Counted from the first letter of the stretch, positions 41,677 through 51,036 are shown. The stretch: DNA of 64,000 nt from Schleiferiaceae bacterium (GCA_018402665.1 JAGYIN010000002.1:124001-188000); one strand, 5' to 3'. Program-made: numbers and translations. Notes: a model not told the origin generated them from the letters alone.

Positions 41677-43179
41677 TTATTCGGGAAACTTTCCCGCGCT
41701 CCACAATTGCATCACTACAGTGTAGAAGTCGACCATGGTATTAAATCCGTTAACAGAAATGCGCTCGTTAGTGCCGTGAATTCCCCCAACTTCCTCCGCA
41801 CTTAAAGCGATAGGAAGGAATCGGTAGGTGTTTTGCGCCAGCCCTTCAAAGTTTTTACTGTCCGTTCCGCCAATGGTCAAATAGGGACTTACCAATGCTT
41901 CTGGGAAAACGTGTTTTACAGCCTGACCAAGCTTCACAAAATCCTCATGTTCCGTCGAAGAAGTTGGGCTGGCTCCACTGCCAATGTTATTGTAAGGGGC
42001 AGCTGTGCCATCGAATTTGCCCGCGAGCGCGGCATAGCGTTCGAGAACGTCCTCGGGAGTAGTGCCCGGTAAAATCCGGGTGTTGCACACCACACGCGCG
42101 CTCGCGGGCACCACATTATCTTTTATTCCAGAAGAAATCATGGTAGCTACTGCTGTGTTATTCGTCAAGGCACGTCCGGTATGGCTTTGCTGGTAAATGT
42201 TCAAGAGGAGCGGCTCTGTTAGAAATCGGTTCGCAAAAACTGATTTTAATGTCCACGGCATTTCTGGTGCGAGATGGGTAATAAATCCTTCTAATGGAGC
42301 TGAAAATTCGGATTGAAAAAGTCCGTCGTTCAGGGCTTCTGTGAAGGCGGCGGCTTTTGTAATTGCGGTTTCGGCGTTGGGCATGCTACTGTGCCCTCCG
42401 GCGACGTTAAAACTTACTTCTACGCTGAGGTAGCCTTTCTCTGCGGTTCCGATAAGCGCCACTGGTGTATCCTTGAGCCCCGGTATACTTCCAGTAGAAA
42501 TGATGCCGCCTTCATCTAAAATTGCATCAAAGCGAAGTCCCTTTTCACGGCAATGAGCGGCTACGATTGCCGCTCCGGCCCTTCCGCCAATCTCTTCATC
42601 TTGTCCAAAGCAGAAATACAAATGTTCTTTCGGCTGGAAACCCGAATATGAAAGTGACTCAATGGTTTCCATTAGTGCAATAAGTGCGCTTTTATCGTCA
42701 AGTGTACCCCGACCGTAAATCCACCCTTCTACGCCGCCTGTGGAGTCGGCCACAAAGTCACCGGAGAACGGCGCTGCCGACCAATCAGTGCTGCTTTTCT
42801 TATCTACCGGGACCACATCTTGATGGGCAATAAAGAGGTAGTTTTTAGTTGCCTCATCGGTACCGGGCCAATGCAAGAGATAGGTATGCGTACTAAAAGT
42901 GTCCACTGCTACCGTCTCGAAAACACTGGGGTAAGATGCACGAAGGAATTGGCCAAAGGCGTCAAAAGTAGCCGTATCCAACATACGAGGATCTTGACTA
43001 ATGGTCTTGAATTGTATACTCTTCGCCAACCGGTCTTGCGACCCTCGAAGCGGCGGAAATACGACGGCTTCTGTCGGGACTTCATAGTACGATTGAATGG
43101 ACTTTAAGTTCAACAGCGGTACGAGACCAACAAGAACGGCGAATACAAGAATAAGCGTGGATAAAATGTATTTTTTCAC
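41677..43179 (-). CDS. M20 family metallopeptidase with N-terminal membrane anchor
   Basis: A 500-residue zinc peptidase like the PM20D1/carboxypeptidase S group. A GTG start at 43179 leads into a single membrane helix (residues about 4-25), so the catalytic domain probably faces the periplasm. Metal and catalytic motifs are IAHQDVVPV, YGRGTLDDKSALI, CFGQDEEIGGRAGAAIV and, at the C-terminus, IHGTNERISVNGF. The dimerisation domain is inserted in the middle as usual. It probably cleaves peptides or N-acyl amino acids; the substrate is unknown. It is convergent with hppA and divergent from a small membrane protein gene. Confidence 0.9.
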   Translation of the reverse strand: MKKYILSTLILVFAVLVGLVPLLNLKSIQSYYEVPTEAVVFPPLRGSQDRLAKSIQFKTISQDPRMLDTATFDAFGQFLRASYPSVFETVAVDTFSTHTYLLHWPGTDEATKNYLFIAHQDVVPVDKKSSTDWSAAPFSGDFVADSTGGVEGWIYGRGTLDDKSALIALMETIESLSYSGFQPKEHLYFCFGQDEEIGGRAGAAIVAAHCREKGLRFDAILDEGGIISTGSIPGLKDTPVALIGTAEKGYLSVEVSFNVAGGHSSMPNAETAITKAAAFTEALNDGLFQSEFSAPLEGFITHLAPEMPWTLKSVFANRFLTEPLLLNIYQQSHTGRALTNNTAVATMISSGIKDNVVPASARVVCNTRILPGTTPEDVLERYAALAGKFDGTAAPYNNIGSGASPTSSTEHEDFVKLGQAVKHVFPEALVSPYLTIGGTDSKNFEGLAQNTYRFLPIALSAEEVGGIHGTNERISVNGFNTMVDFYTVVMQLWSAGKFPE

Positions 43180-43206
43180 AGTGGAGTAGTGCTTCGTGAG
43201 GATTCG

Positions 43207-43214
43207 TAACTTTG
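43207..43214 (+). promoter_or_regulatory. -7 promoter box (TAACTTTG) of the 43.2-kb membrane protein-hflX unit
   Basis: TAACTTTG matches TAnnTTTG exactly and ends 16 bases before the ATG at 43231. Confidence 0.5.
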
Positions 43215-43230
43215 TGAAAAATACGAATAG

Positions 43231-43668
43231 ATGTACACAGGATTACTACACTTGCATCATTGGCTGCCATTTGTCTACTTATTGTTGATGTTGGTGGTTT
43301 TGGTTCAGAACTTTTTAGTTTGGAAATCGGACATCCCGTTTACGGATAAATTGGCACGTCAAAATAAAATAGCCGTACTGCTTACGCATCTTCAGATCAC
43401 CATAGGATTGATCATGTTGTTTGGGTTTAATCTCGACATGTTCTCTGATATGGGCACGCTGATGGGCGATGCTGCATTGCGATTTAAATATGTAGAGCAC
43501 CCGACGACCATGATTTTGGCTGCAGTCCTCATTACGATCGGAAATGCCAAATCGAAGCGTGCGGAAGCGGCTTCGGCAAAGGCTAAATCTGTGGTAGTTT
43601 GGTTCGGTATAGGATTGTTCTTAATAGCCCTTCGCATGCCGTGGGCTGAATTTCTGCAAGGCGCCTAA
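43231..43668 (+). CDS. Small four-helix membrane protein (cytochrome-b-like family)
   Basis: A 145-residue integral membrane protein with four hydrophobic segments. The first helix carries HLHHWLPFVYLLLMLVVL, with several His residues. Related Flavobacteria proteins starting MYTGLLHLHS are often labelled cytochrome B, but haem ligation has not been shown to my knowledge. A second conserved feature is the HLQITIGLIMLFG helix, and a basic loop KSKRAEAASAKAKS precedes the last helix. It has its own promoter and is followed 15 bases later by hflX. Function unknown. Confidence 0.75.
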   Translation: MYTGLLHLHHWLPFVYLLLMLVVLVQNFLVWKSDIPFTDKLARQNKIAVLLTHLQITIGLIMLFGFNLDMFSDMGTLMGDAALRFKYVEHPTTMILAAVLITIGNAKSKRAEAASAKAKSVVVWFGIGLFLIALRMPWAEFLQGA

Positions 43669-43683
43669 GGGCACTACAACTTT

Positions 43684-44877
43684 ATGATTGAGCTTAAGAA
43701 AAAGAACACGCTCGAGCGAGAGCGTTGCATTCTTATTGGTATTGTCAACCGCGATCAAGACGAAGAGAAGTCTCGGGAATATCTCGAGGAACTTCGCTTT
43801 TTGGCCGATACCGCAGGTGCAGATACCATACATATGTTCACTCAGAAGCTGACACAAGCAAACTCTAGAACGTTTCTGGGTTCTGGGAAAATGGAAGATA
43901 TCAAAGGGTTTGTTCAGGCAGAGCACATTGATATGATTGTCTTTGATGATGAACTCACTCCATCCCAGCTGAAGAACATAGAAGCATTAATGGAGGTGAA
44001 GGTCATGGATCGGACAAATTTGATCCTCGATATTTTTGCCGCACGAGCGCAGACCTCTTATGCGAGAACCCAAGTAGAATTGGCCCAGTACCAATACCTA
44101 CTTCCACGTTTGACACGCATGTGGACACACCTCGAACGTCAAAAAGGGGGTATTGGGATGCGTGGTCCGGGGGAAACACAGATTGAAACGGACCGTCGTA
44201 TTATCCAGGAAAAAATTTCTTTACTCAAGAAGAAATTGGCGAAGATTGATGTTCAAATGAGCACACAACGCGGGAACCGTGGAAAAGTGGTACGTGTTGC
44301 TTTAGTCGGCTATACCAACGTAGGAAAAAGTACGCTGCTCAACTTACTTTGTAAGACGGATGTGTTGGCAGAGAATAAACTATTTGCTACGCTCGACACG
44401 ACGGTGCGTAAGATCAACATCGATAACCTACCCCTGTTACTTACGGATACTGTGGGTTTCATCCGGAAACTTCCTACCCAATTGGTGGAGAGCTTTAAAT
44501 CGACCCTTGATGAGGTTCGAGAGGCCGACGTTTTACTTCATGTAGTGGATATCAGCCATCCTAGCTTTATGGACCACATCGAAAGCGTGAATATCATTCT
44601 ACAGGAAATTGAAAGTATGGATAAGCCTTGCATCATGGTCTTCAATAAGATTGATGCATTTACCTATAACGAGCCGGATGAATTTGACTTAGAGCTTACC
44701 GAAGAGAACTACGATTTAGCACAATGGAAGCGTACTTGGATGAATAAAGTAGGCGAACGAGCCGTCTTTATTAGTGCGCAAGACAAAAATAATATTGATG
44801 AACTCAGACAAACCCTGTATCGCGTGGCCGCCGAAATCCACGCTACAAGGTTTCCGTTCAACACCTTTTTATACTAA
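43684..44877 (+). CDS. hflX: GTPase HflX
   Basis: A 397-residue ribosome-associated GTPase that splits stalled ribosomes under stress. The N-terminal HflX domain includes FLGSGKMEDIKGFVQ and FDDELTPSQLKNIEAL. A long helical linker contains GIGMRGPGETQIETDRR. The G domain has GYTNVGKSTLLNLL (P-loop near residue 205), LTDTVGFIRKLP and MVFNKIDAF. The C-terminal domain is short. It is followed 12 bases later by the malic enzyme. Confidence 0.97.
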   Translation: MIELKKKNTLERERCILIGIVNRDQDEEKSREYLEELRFLADTAGADTIHMFTQKLTQANSRTFLGSGKMEDIKGFVQAEHIDMIVFDDELTPSQLKNIEALMEVKVMDRTNLILDIFAARAQTSYARTQVELAQYQYLLPRLTRMWTHLERQKGGIGMRGPGETQIETDRRIIQEKISLLKKKLAKIDVQMSTQRGNRGKVVRVALVGYTNVGKSTLLNLLCKTDVLAENKLFATLDTTVRKINIDNLPLLLTDTVGFIRKLPTQLVESFKSTLDEVREADVLLHVVDISHPSFMDHIESVNIILQEIESMDKPCIMVFNKIDAFTYNEPDEFDLELTEENYDLAQWKRTWMNKVGERAVFISAQDKNNIDELRQTLYRVAAEIHATRFPFNTFLY

Positions 44878-44889
44878 TTTTCACTCATT

Positions 44890-47169
44890 ATGAGTCAAAG
44901 ACCTATTAAAAAGAAGGATAGCCTTCACTACCACCAAATGCCTAAACCAGGTAAAATCGAGGTAGTACCTACAAAGCCTTCTAATTCGCAACGCGACCTG
45001 AGTATAGCGTATTCACCTGGCGTAGCCGACCCGTGTTTGGAAATTGCTGCAAATCCTGAAGACGTCTATAAGTATACAGCGAAGGGGAATTTAGTAGCAG
45101 TAATTACGAACGGAACGGCCGTATTAGGTTTGGGTGATATCGGTCCAGAAGCCTCAAAGCCGGTAATGGAAGGTAAGGGCGTGCTTTTCAAGATTTTCGC
45201 AGATATCGATGTGTTTGATCTTGAATTGGATGCAAATGATCCGGATAAATTTATAGAAACGGTAAAGGCGGTTGCCCCAACCTTTGGAGGAATCAACCTC
45301 GAGGATATTAAAGCACCGGATTGTTTCTACATTGAGCAACGACTCAAGGAAGAATTGGACATTCCTATCATGCACGACGATCAGCACGGCACGGCTATTA
45401 TTACTGCTGCTGCGCTGCTGAATGCGCTAGAGATTTCTGAAAAGAAGATTGAGAAAGTAAAGGTAGTATTTAACGGAGCGGGTGCTTCTGCCATTTCTTG
45501 TGCGAAGTTGTATTTGGCCCTAGGTGTGAAGCCAGAGAACTTATTCATGTGTGATTCCAAAGGACTCATCATTACCTCTCGTGGTGTACTGACTCCGGAA
45601 AAGGAAATCTTTGCGAAAGATCATAAGGAAGCAAAGCTGGCAGATCTAATGAAAGGTGCGGATGTATTCGTCGGCCTTTCAAAAGGTGGTATAGTATCGA
45701 AAGCTATGGTGAAAAGTATGGCCCCGAACCCTATCGTCTTCGCTTTAGCTAATCCAGACCCAGAGATTACCTATGAAGATGCTCTGGACGCTCGTGAGGA
45801 TATCATTATGGCCACTGGACGTAGCGATAACCCGAACCAGGTGAACAATGTACTGGGCTTTCCATTCATTTTCCGTGGCGCTTTAGATGTTCGTGCGACG
45901 AAGATTAATGAGGAAATGAAATTGGCCGCTGTTCGTGCCATTGCAGAACTAGCGAAAGAGCCCGTACCGGAGATAGTGAACCTCGCTTATGCGGAAAGTA
46001 ATTTAACTTTTGGTCACACGTATATTATTCCGAAGCCTTTTGATCCACGTTTGATCACGACCGTTGCCCCTGCCGTTGCTCGCGCAGCTATGGAAAGTGG
46101 TGTAGCGAAGGCTCCCATTACGAATTGGAAGGCATACAGTCGTGAATTGAGCGACCGCTTGGGCCGCGATGATAAGTTCATTCGTCTGTTGAATGAAAAT
46201 GCGCGCAGTCATCCGCAGCGTATTGTCTTCACCGAAGGTGATAATTACCGCATACTGAAGGCAGCGGAAATCTTGATAAGCAATGGGGTTGCAAAACCTA
46301 TTCTATTGGGGTCAAAAGAAAAAATGGAAGCCATTATTGACGAATTCCAGTTGGAACTTCAAGAAGCGGAATTTATTGATGTCACAGCTGATAGTGCGGG
46401 TCGCGAGGCGTACGCAGCTCAGATGTACGAATTTAGAAAACGCAGAGGCTGGACCATGGGCGAATGCCGCTCTAAAATTAAATCGCGCGAATACTATGGA
46501 AACATGATGCTCCGTGATGGTGGTGCAGATGCTTTAATTAGTGGTTTGACCGTGAAGTACCCAACAGCCTTACGTCCTATTCTTCGTATTATCGGGATGG
46601 AGGAAGGAATGCGCAAAGCGGCCGGAATGTATATTCTTTTGAGTAAGCGTGGTCCCATGTTCTTCGCTGACACCACTATTAATTTAGATCCTACCGTTGA
46701 AGATTTGGTTCAGATGGTGTTGAATGTTGCAGATACCGTAAAGCGTACGAACATCGTCCCGAAAGTGGTACTGTTAAGCTATTCTAATTTCGGGTCTTCA
46801 AACGGACCGGATGCGCGCAAAATGGCCCAGGCCAGTGCGATTCTTCGCAAAGAGCATCCCGATTTGATTGTCGATGGTGAAATGCAAGCAAATTTCGCTT
46901 TGGAGCCGGAATTATTGAAAGAAAGTTTCCCGTTTTCAGATCTGGTAGGGCACCAAGCGAATGTGTTTATTTTCCCGAACCTTGCAGCAGGAAACATTAC
47001 CTATAAAATGCTTCAGAGCTTTGGTGCGGCTGAGGCCATAGGTCCGATGTTGATTGGCACAAAGCGCAGTGCGCATGTATTGCAATTGGGCGCATCTGTT
47101 CGCGAGATTGTGAACATGGCGACTTTAGCGGCTGTGGATGCACGCAATAGAAAAGTGAAAAAAGGCTAG
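44890..47169 (+). CDS. maeB: NADP-dependent malic enzyme with phosphotransacetylase domain
   Basis: A 759-residue fusion. Residues 1-430 are a malic enzyme that decarboxylates malate to pyruvate and makes NADPH: YSPGVADPCLEI, ITNGTAVLGLGDIG, MHDDQHGTAII, VFNGAGASAISCAKL and ALANPDPEITYEDA. The second part (about 435-759) is a phosphotransacetylase-like domain with GDNYRILKAAEIL and PNLAAGNITYKMLQ, which in MaeB proteins has a regulatory acetyl-CoA-binding role. The length is typical for MaeB. Its last four bases overlap the convergent cyclase gene. Confidence 0.95.
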   Translation: MSQRPIKKKDSLHYHQMPKPGKIEVVPTKPSNSQRDLSIAYSPGVADPCLEIAANPEDVYKYTAKGNLVAVITNGTAVLGLGDIGPEASKPVMEGKGVLFKIFADIDVFDLELDANDPDKFIETVKAVAPTFGGINLEDIKAPDCFYIEQRLKEELDIPIMHDDQHGTAIITAAALLNALEISEKKIEKVKVVFNGAGASAISCAKLYLALGVKPENLFMCDSKGLIITSRGVLTPEKEIFAKDHKEAKLADLMKGADVFVGLSKGGIVSKAMVKSMAPNPIVFALANPDPEITYEDALDAREDIIMATGRSDNPNQVNNVLGFPFIFRGALDVRATKINEEMKLAAVRAIAELAKEPVPEIVNLAYAESNLTFGHTYIIPKPFDPRLITTVAPAVARAAMESGVAKAPITNWKAYSRELSDRLGRDDKFIRLLNENARSHPQRIVFTEGDNYRILKAAEILISNGVAKPILLGSKEKMEAIIDEFQLELQEAEFIDVTADSAGREAYAAQMYEFRKRRGWTMGECRSKIKSREYYGNMMLRDGGADALISGLTVKYPTALRPILRIIGMEEGMRKAAGMYILLSKRGPMFFADTTINLDPTVEDLVQMVLNVADTVKRTNIVPKVVLLSYSNFGSSNGPDARKMAQASAILRKEHPDLIVDGEMQANFALEPELLKESFPFSDLVGHQANVFIFPNLAAGNITYKMLQSFGAAEAIGPMLIGTKRSAHVLQLGASVREIVNMATLAAVDARNRKVKKG

Positions 47170-47885
47170 CCTAAACTGTAGAGTAGCGGGCGTGAAGGTG
47201 CGGCGTCGTTTTCAAGCGGTGCTACCTGAAGCAATAAGGCATAGGGACCATCGGCTACGGCCGGTGGTACATAAACAAGCTCCGTAATGGTGCGGTGCAG
47301 GGACTCCTCAGGTTGTGGTCCCCAAAAGGCATGATGACAAGCAAGTGCTCCGCCATCCTCTTCCTGGTCTACACTGGGTTGATCAATGATTAAATGATCC
47401 ACCCCTTGCTCACGGAGAAAACTACCGATGGCTGCTTCGAGATACGGCCAGTCGGTTCCACTATATGATTTTACGCGAGGATCATCCCCTTCATTGGTTC
47501 TGAATACCACAGATCTTGCAGCGAAGGTCCAGCCCTTTGCTTCGGCTTGAGCCCAAATCGCGCGAAAGTCTTCAAAACGAACACGTCCTTCTTGAGGCCT
47601 AAGTGTGAGCACGAGCGATTTCGTCATGAAATCGCGAAAATGCGCGTTGATACTATGGCGTTTTTCGGTGATATGCCCGGCAGTTTCGGTATGTGTGCCG
47701 TGGGCGTGCGGGTTGAACTGAACGTTGAAAAAATTGACACTACCACCTTGCGCAACACTTCCGGTCCATTCCCCCAACACCACCGGTGAAAAGTGCGGTG
47801 CGTCTATATACCATGCTCGCGCAACATCACTTACAGCTAAGCTTAAATCTGCGATGGGTTCGGAAAAATCAATAGTTAATTTCAT
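47166..47885 (-). CDS. Cyclase family protein (kynurenine-formamidase-like)
   Basis: A 239-residue metal-dependent hydrolase of the cyclase family from the ATG at 47885, giving MKLTIDFSEPIADLSL. The metal site is NPHAHGTHTETAGHI (residues about 62-76), a variant of the HxGTHxDxPxH motif with Glu-Thr in place of Asp-Xaa-Pro. The C-terminal part has LIIDQPSVDQEEDGG and HHAFWG. Members include N-formylkynurenine formamidases and isatin hydrolases. No tryptophan-degradation genes adjoin it, so the substrate is left open. Confidence 0.85.
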   Translation of the reverse strand: MKLTIDFSEPIADLSLAVSDVARAWYIDAPHFSPVVLGEWTGSVAQGGSVNFFNVQFNPHAHGTHTETAGHITEKRHSINAHFRDFMTKSLVLTLRPQEGRVRFEDFRAIWAQAEAKGWTFAARSVVFRTNEGDDPRVKSYSGTDWPYLEAAIGSFLREQGVDHLIIDQPSVDQEEDGGALACHHAFWGPQPEESLHRTITELVYVPPAVADGPYALLLQVAPLENDAAPSRPLLYSLG

Positions 47886-47967
47886 ACTGCACGGTAGGGC
47901 CAAATGCTGGTAGTCCTAGGGATTTAGTTTTATTTTCAAGATACGCTCTTTTCAGAGAATAGGGATT

Positions 47968-49107
47968 TTAGTCCGCATCAGGACTTATAAATAGTTCGGC
48001 AATGATGGCGTCGCTTTGCATCCAATACTCAGGGGGTATGGTGAAACCTTTTTCTGAACACTTCAGCAGGCCTATCGCTTCGGATTTTTTAACGCTTTGC
48101 CGTACATGTTCTAGCAGTGTGGGGTCCATACCGAAGGGTACATCACTTTCCCAAAGAAAACCCTTGGCGGTTCTCAGTCGAACCATGAGCCGCTCATTGA
48201 GCAGATCTATTAAAGTAAGCTCCTCGCTAGGCACTTCCGCCCCTTGAGCGTATAAGGTGTTGTTTGAAACGTTCCACCAGCGTTTCTTACCGCAGAAGGA
48301 GTGTGCACCAGGACCGATTCCTAGATACGGTTGACCACTCCAATAATGGCTGTTGTGTCGGCTGTATTTATCGGGTTGAGCGAAATTTGAGAGTTCATAA
48401 TGCGTGTACCCTTGTTCCGAAGCCCATGCGCGCAAGGCCTCAAATTGGGCAACAATAACCTCGTCTGAAGGCAGGGTGGTTTTTCCGGAGCGCACATTGT
48501 GGTAGAGTACAGTTTTCTCTTCAACAGTGAGCGCATAGCAGCTGAGGTGCGGTGGAAGGTAGGTGGCCAATTGGTCCAATTGACGCGTCCAACTTTCCAC
48601 AGTGCTCCCAGGTATTCCGTACATAAAGTCTACGCTGTAATTCCGAATAGGACCATCAGCGATCCATTCCAAACATTGGACGGAATGGGATGCATCGTGT
48701 GCTCTGTTCATGGATTGCAGTTCACGGTTATTAAAACTCTGTAGACCTATGCTTAATCGGGTTATCCCTATACTGTGCCATGTCTCCAGATTTTCTGGCG
48801 TAATGTCGTCCGGATTGGCTTCTAGAGTGATTTCTGCCGCCGTATTAAAAGAAAATAGTGCCTGTGCCTTCGCAATAAGTTGGGCAAGATCCGCCACTGC
48901 TAAAAAGCTGGGGGTTCCGCCGCCAAAGTAAAGACTATTGATCCGACTGCCTTTCCAGGGTTCTTGCTGCGCACGTTTTGCCAGTTCCGCATGCATGGCC
49001 TTCACCACTGCAGCTTCCGTCGAACGTTGTGTTGAAAAATGAAAGTCACAATAGTGACAGGCTTGCTTGCAATAGGGGATGTGTAAATAAAGTGTGGTCG
49101 TATTCAT
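47968..49107 (-). CDS. hemW: HemW-like radical SAM protein
   Basis: A 379-residue radical SAM protein. The [4Fe-4S] Cys cluster is in PYCKQACHYCDFHF (CxxxCxxC, residues about 13-25), followed by SLYFGGGTPSFL, LEANPDDITPENLE and LSIGLQSFNNRELQSMNR, and then the HemW C-terminal region. The Cys upstream of the cluster that marks true coproporphyrinogen dehydrogenase (HemN) is absent, which fits HemW, a haem chaperone. The start ATG shares a base with the stop of the histidine kinase gene, so they are translationally coupled. Confidence 0.93.
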   Translation of the reverse strand: MNTTTLYLHIPYCKQACHYCDFHFSTQRSTEAAVVKAMHAELAKRAQQEPWKGSRINSLYFGGGTPSFLAVADLAQLIAKAQALFSFNTAAEITLEANPDDITPENLETWHSIGITRLSIGLQSFNNRELQSMNRAHDASHSVQCLEWIADGPIRNYSVDFMYGIPGSTVESWTRQLDQLATYLPPHLSCYALTVEEKTVLYHNVRSGKTTLPSDEVIVAQFEALRAWASEQGYTHYELSNFAQPDKYSRHNSHYWSGQPYLGIGPGAHSFCGKKRWWNVSNNTLYAQGAEVPSEELTLIDLLNERLMVRLRTAKGFLWESDVPFGMDPTLLEHVRQSVKKSEAIGLLKCSEKGFTIPPEYWMQSDAIIAELFISPDAD

Positions 49108-50258
49108 CAAGCCAGCGGAAGCGAAATTTTAAAGGCGGTTCCTTCCCCGGGAATACTTTGTTCAAGGGTCAATTTTCCGCCGTGGTATTCCTCTATAATG
49201 CGCTTAGCTAGACTAAGACCCAATCCCCATCCGCGACTTTTGCTCGTGAAACCGGGTTCGAAAATTTTGCGTTGATCGGCAGGAGTAATGCCTCGACCTG
49301 TATCCCTAATCCATACGATAGCGCTCCCGGACTGTATTTTCTTTTCGACCGTAATCACACCCGAACCGTCCATTGCGTCGGCAGAATTTTTAATCATATT
49401 TTCCAGGACCCAACTGATCAATTGTTGGTTGTGATTCGATGCTTTCGCGCCTTCCATTTCTAGGGTAAGCGTAATTTTTTTACCCAATCGACTTCGCAAG
49501 TACTCTACCGTACGCGCCACGGTGTCGTCCAAATCTTTATCTGTCCGCTCGGGTTGGGATCCTATTTTACTGAAGCGGTCTGTAATGTCCGTTAATCGGT
49601 CAATATCTCTTTCCATTTCTCCGAAGGCAATTTCCTGAGGATACTGCTCTTTGAGATAGGCCAGCCAGCCCATCAATGCGCTCAATGGGGTGCCGATCTG
49701 GTGCGCAGTTTCTTTTGCCATTCCGGTCCAAACTTTATTTTGTTCGGAGCGGCGGGCATTTGAAAAGGCCATGTAGCTAATGAGCATGTACACTCCGATC
49801 ACGCCCAATAGAATGAGCGGGTAAAGGCGCAATTTCGTGAGCAGGTTGGATCCCTTGTAGTAGAGGAAATTGATTTGGCCGTCCGCATATGAATTCTCTA
49901 AAACGTTTCCGCTCGATTTGAATTCTTCTAATTTTCGAGCAAGGTATTTTTCAGGATTGCTTTCTGGTGTTATTAGGTTTCGGTGCGCAATAATAGTACC
50001 CTGACTATCCGTTAGAATGACTGGGATGGTCGTGTTATCTTGTATGATTTGAGTGTAGAAACTCAGGTTTACATCATCTTCGGCGAAGAAAACCGCCTCT
50101 ACGGCATCAGCCCAACGTTTGATTTTTAGTTCCTCTTCTGCACGCAGTTCTTTCAAGAAGGATTCGGTGTAAAACAAAGAAGCAAGGCCAATGACGGTCC
50201 CGAATGCGATGAGCGCAATCTTCCAGTGAATTTTTCGTGTATACACATCCCAGTTCAT
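49107..50258 (-). CDS. Membrane sensor histidine kinase (orphan)
   Basis: A 383-residue two-helix sensor kinase. Membrane segments are at about 12-30 and 143-165, with an extracytoplasmic sensor of about 110 residues between them. The H-box is ETAHQIGTPLSALMGW with phospho-acceptor His186. The ATP domain has NMIKNSADAMDG (N-box), IRDTGRGI (G1), a lid with GFTSKSRGWGLGLSLAKRII (G2) and a C-terminal strand. No response regulator gene is adjacent. It is co-transcribed with hemW and divergent from a glycosyltransferase gene by 37 bases, with overlapping promoters. The stimulus is unknown. Confidence 0.92.
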   Translation of the reverse strand: MNWDVYTRKIHWKIALIAFGTVIGLASLFYTESFLKELRAEEELKIKRWADAVEAVFFAEDDVNLSFYTQIIQDNTTIPVILTDSQGTIIAHRNLITPESNPEKYLARKLEEFKSSGNVLENSYADGQINFLYYKGSNLLTKLRLYPLILLGVIGVYMLISYMAFSNARRSEQNKVWTGMAKETAHQIGTPLSALMGWLAYLKEQYPQEIAFGEMERDIDRLTDITDRFSKIGSQPERTDKDLDDTVARTVEYLRSRLGKKITLTLEMEGAKASNHNQQLISWVLENMIKNSADAMDGSGVITVEKKIQSGSAIVWIRDTGRGITPADQRKIFEPGFTSKSRGWGLGLSLAKRIIEEYHGGKLTLEQSIPGEGTAFKISLPLA

Positions 50259-50262
50259 ACTA

Positions 50263-50270
50263 CTAAACTA
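50263..50270 (-). promoter_or_regulatory. Probable -7 box of the kinase-hemW unit (TAGTTTAG)
   Basis: Minus-strand TAGTTTAG differs by one base from TAnnTTTG and ends four bases before the kinase ATG. Confidence 0.4.
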
Positions 50271-50283
50271 GCGCTTTCTTTCC

Positions 50284-50291
50284 TACATTTG
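50284..50291 (+). promoter_or_regulatory. -7 promoter box of the glycosyltransferase gene (TACATTTG), leaderless spacing
   Basis: TACATTTG matches TAnnTTTG exactly and is followed by CTGC and the ATG at 50296. Confidence 0.55.
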
Positions 50292-50295
50292 CTGC

Positions 50296-51018
50296 ATGTC
50301 ACGCGCATTAGTCATTATACCTACATACAACGAGATTGAAAACATCGAAAAGATGCTGAATACTGTTATGGCTTTGCCCGGCGGTTACGAAGTGTTGATT
50401 GTTGATGACGGATCTCCTGATGGAACGGCAGACGTTGTGCGCAAATTAATGGATGTACATGGCGGACGTATTCACCTTGAGGAACGTACGGGTAAACAGG
50501 GTTTGGGAACGGCTTATATCCATGGTTTTAAATGGGCTTTGGCACGTGAATATGCCTACATTTTTGAGATGGATTGTGATTTTTCTCATAACCCAAAGGA
50601 TTTACCGAGGTTGTTGGAGGCGTGCGAGAATGGCGCTGATCTGAGCATAGGTTCGCGCTACGTGCAAGGCGTAAATGTGGTGAATTGGCCCATGAGTAGA
50701 GTATTATTGAGCTACTTCGCCTCTGTTTATGTTCGTTTCATCACTGGGATGCCGATCCAAGACGCGACGGCTGGTTTTAAATGCTATACGCGTGAAACGT
50801 TAGCTGCCATTGATTTTTCAAAAATCCATTTTGTCGGTTATGCCTTCCAGATTGAAATGAAATTTACGGTGTGGCGCAAAGGGCTCGTTGTTAAAGAAGT
50901 CCCAGTCATTTTTACGGACCGTACAGAAGGCACAAGTAAAATGTCTAGAGGCATCATCAAAGAAGCCATCTTTGGTGTTATTAAATTGAAAATTTTGAGC
51001 TGGTTTACCAAACCCTAA
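50296..51018 (+). CDS. Polyprenol monophosphomannose synthase-like glycosyltransferase (GT2)
   Basis: A 240-residue GT-A glycosyltransferase of the Dpm1/PPM type. It has IIPTYNEIENIEKML at the start, VDDGSPDGTADVVRKL, GLGTAYIHGFKWAL, the metal-binding EMDCDFSHNP and GSRYVQGVNVVNWP, then DATAGFKCYTRE. These enzymes transfer a sugar (usually mannose) from a nucleotide to undecaprenyl or another polyprenyl phosphate at the membrane. No membrane helix follows the catalytic domain, as in the soluble subclass. It begins the unit leading to dihydroorotase. Confidence 0.9.
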   Translation: MSRALVIIPTYNEIENIEKMLNTVMALPGGYEVLIVDDGSPDGTADVVRKLMDVHGGRIHLEERTGKQGLGTAYIHGFKWALAREYAYIFEMDCDFSHNPKDLPRLLEACENGADLSIGSRYVQGVNVVNWPMSRVLLSYFASVYVRFITGMPIQDATAGFKCYTRETLAAIDFSKIHFVGYAFQIEMKFTVWRKGLVVKEVPVIFTDRTEGTSKMSRGIIKEAIFGVIKLKILSWFTKP

Positions 51019-51036
51019 ATAACCCCTATCTGATAA

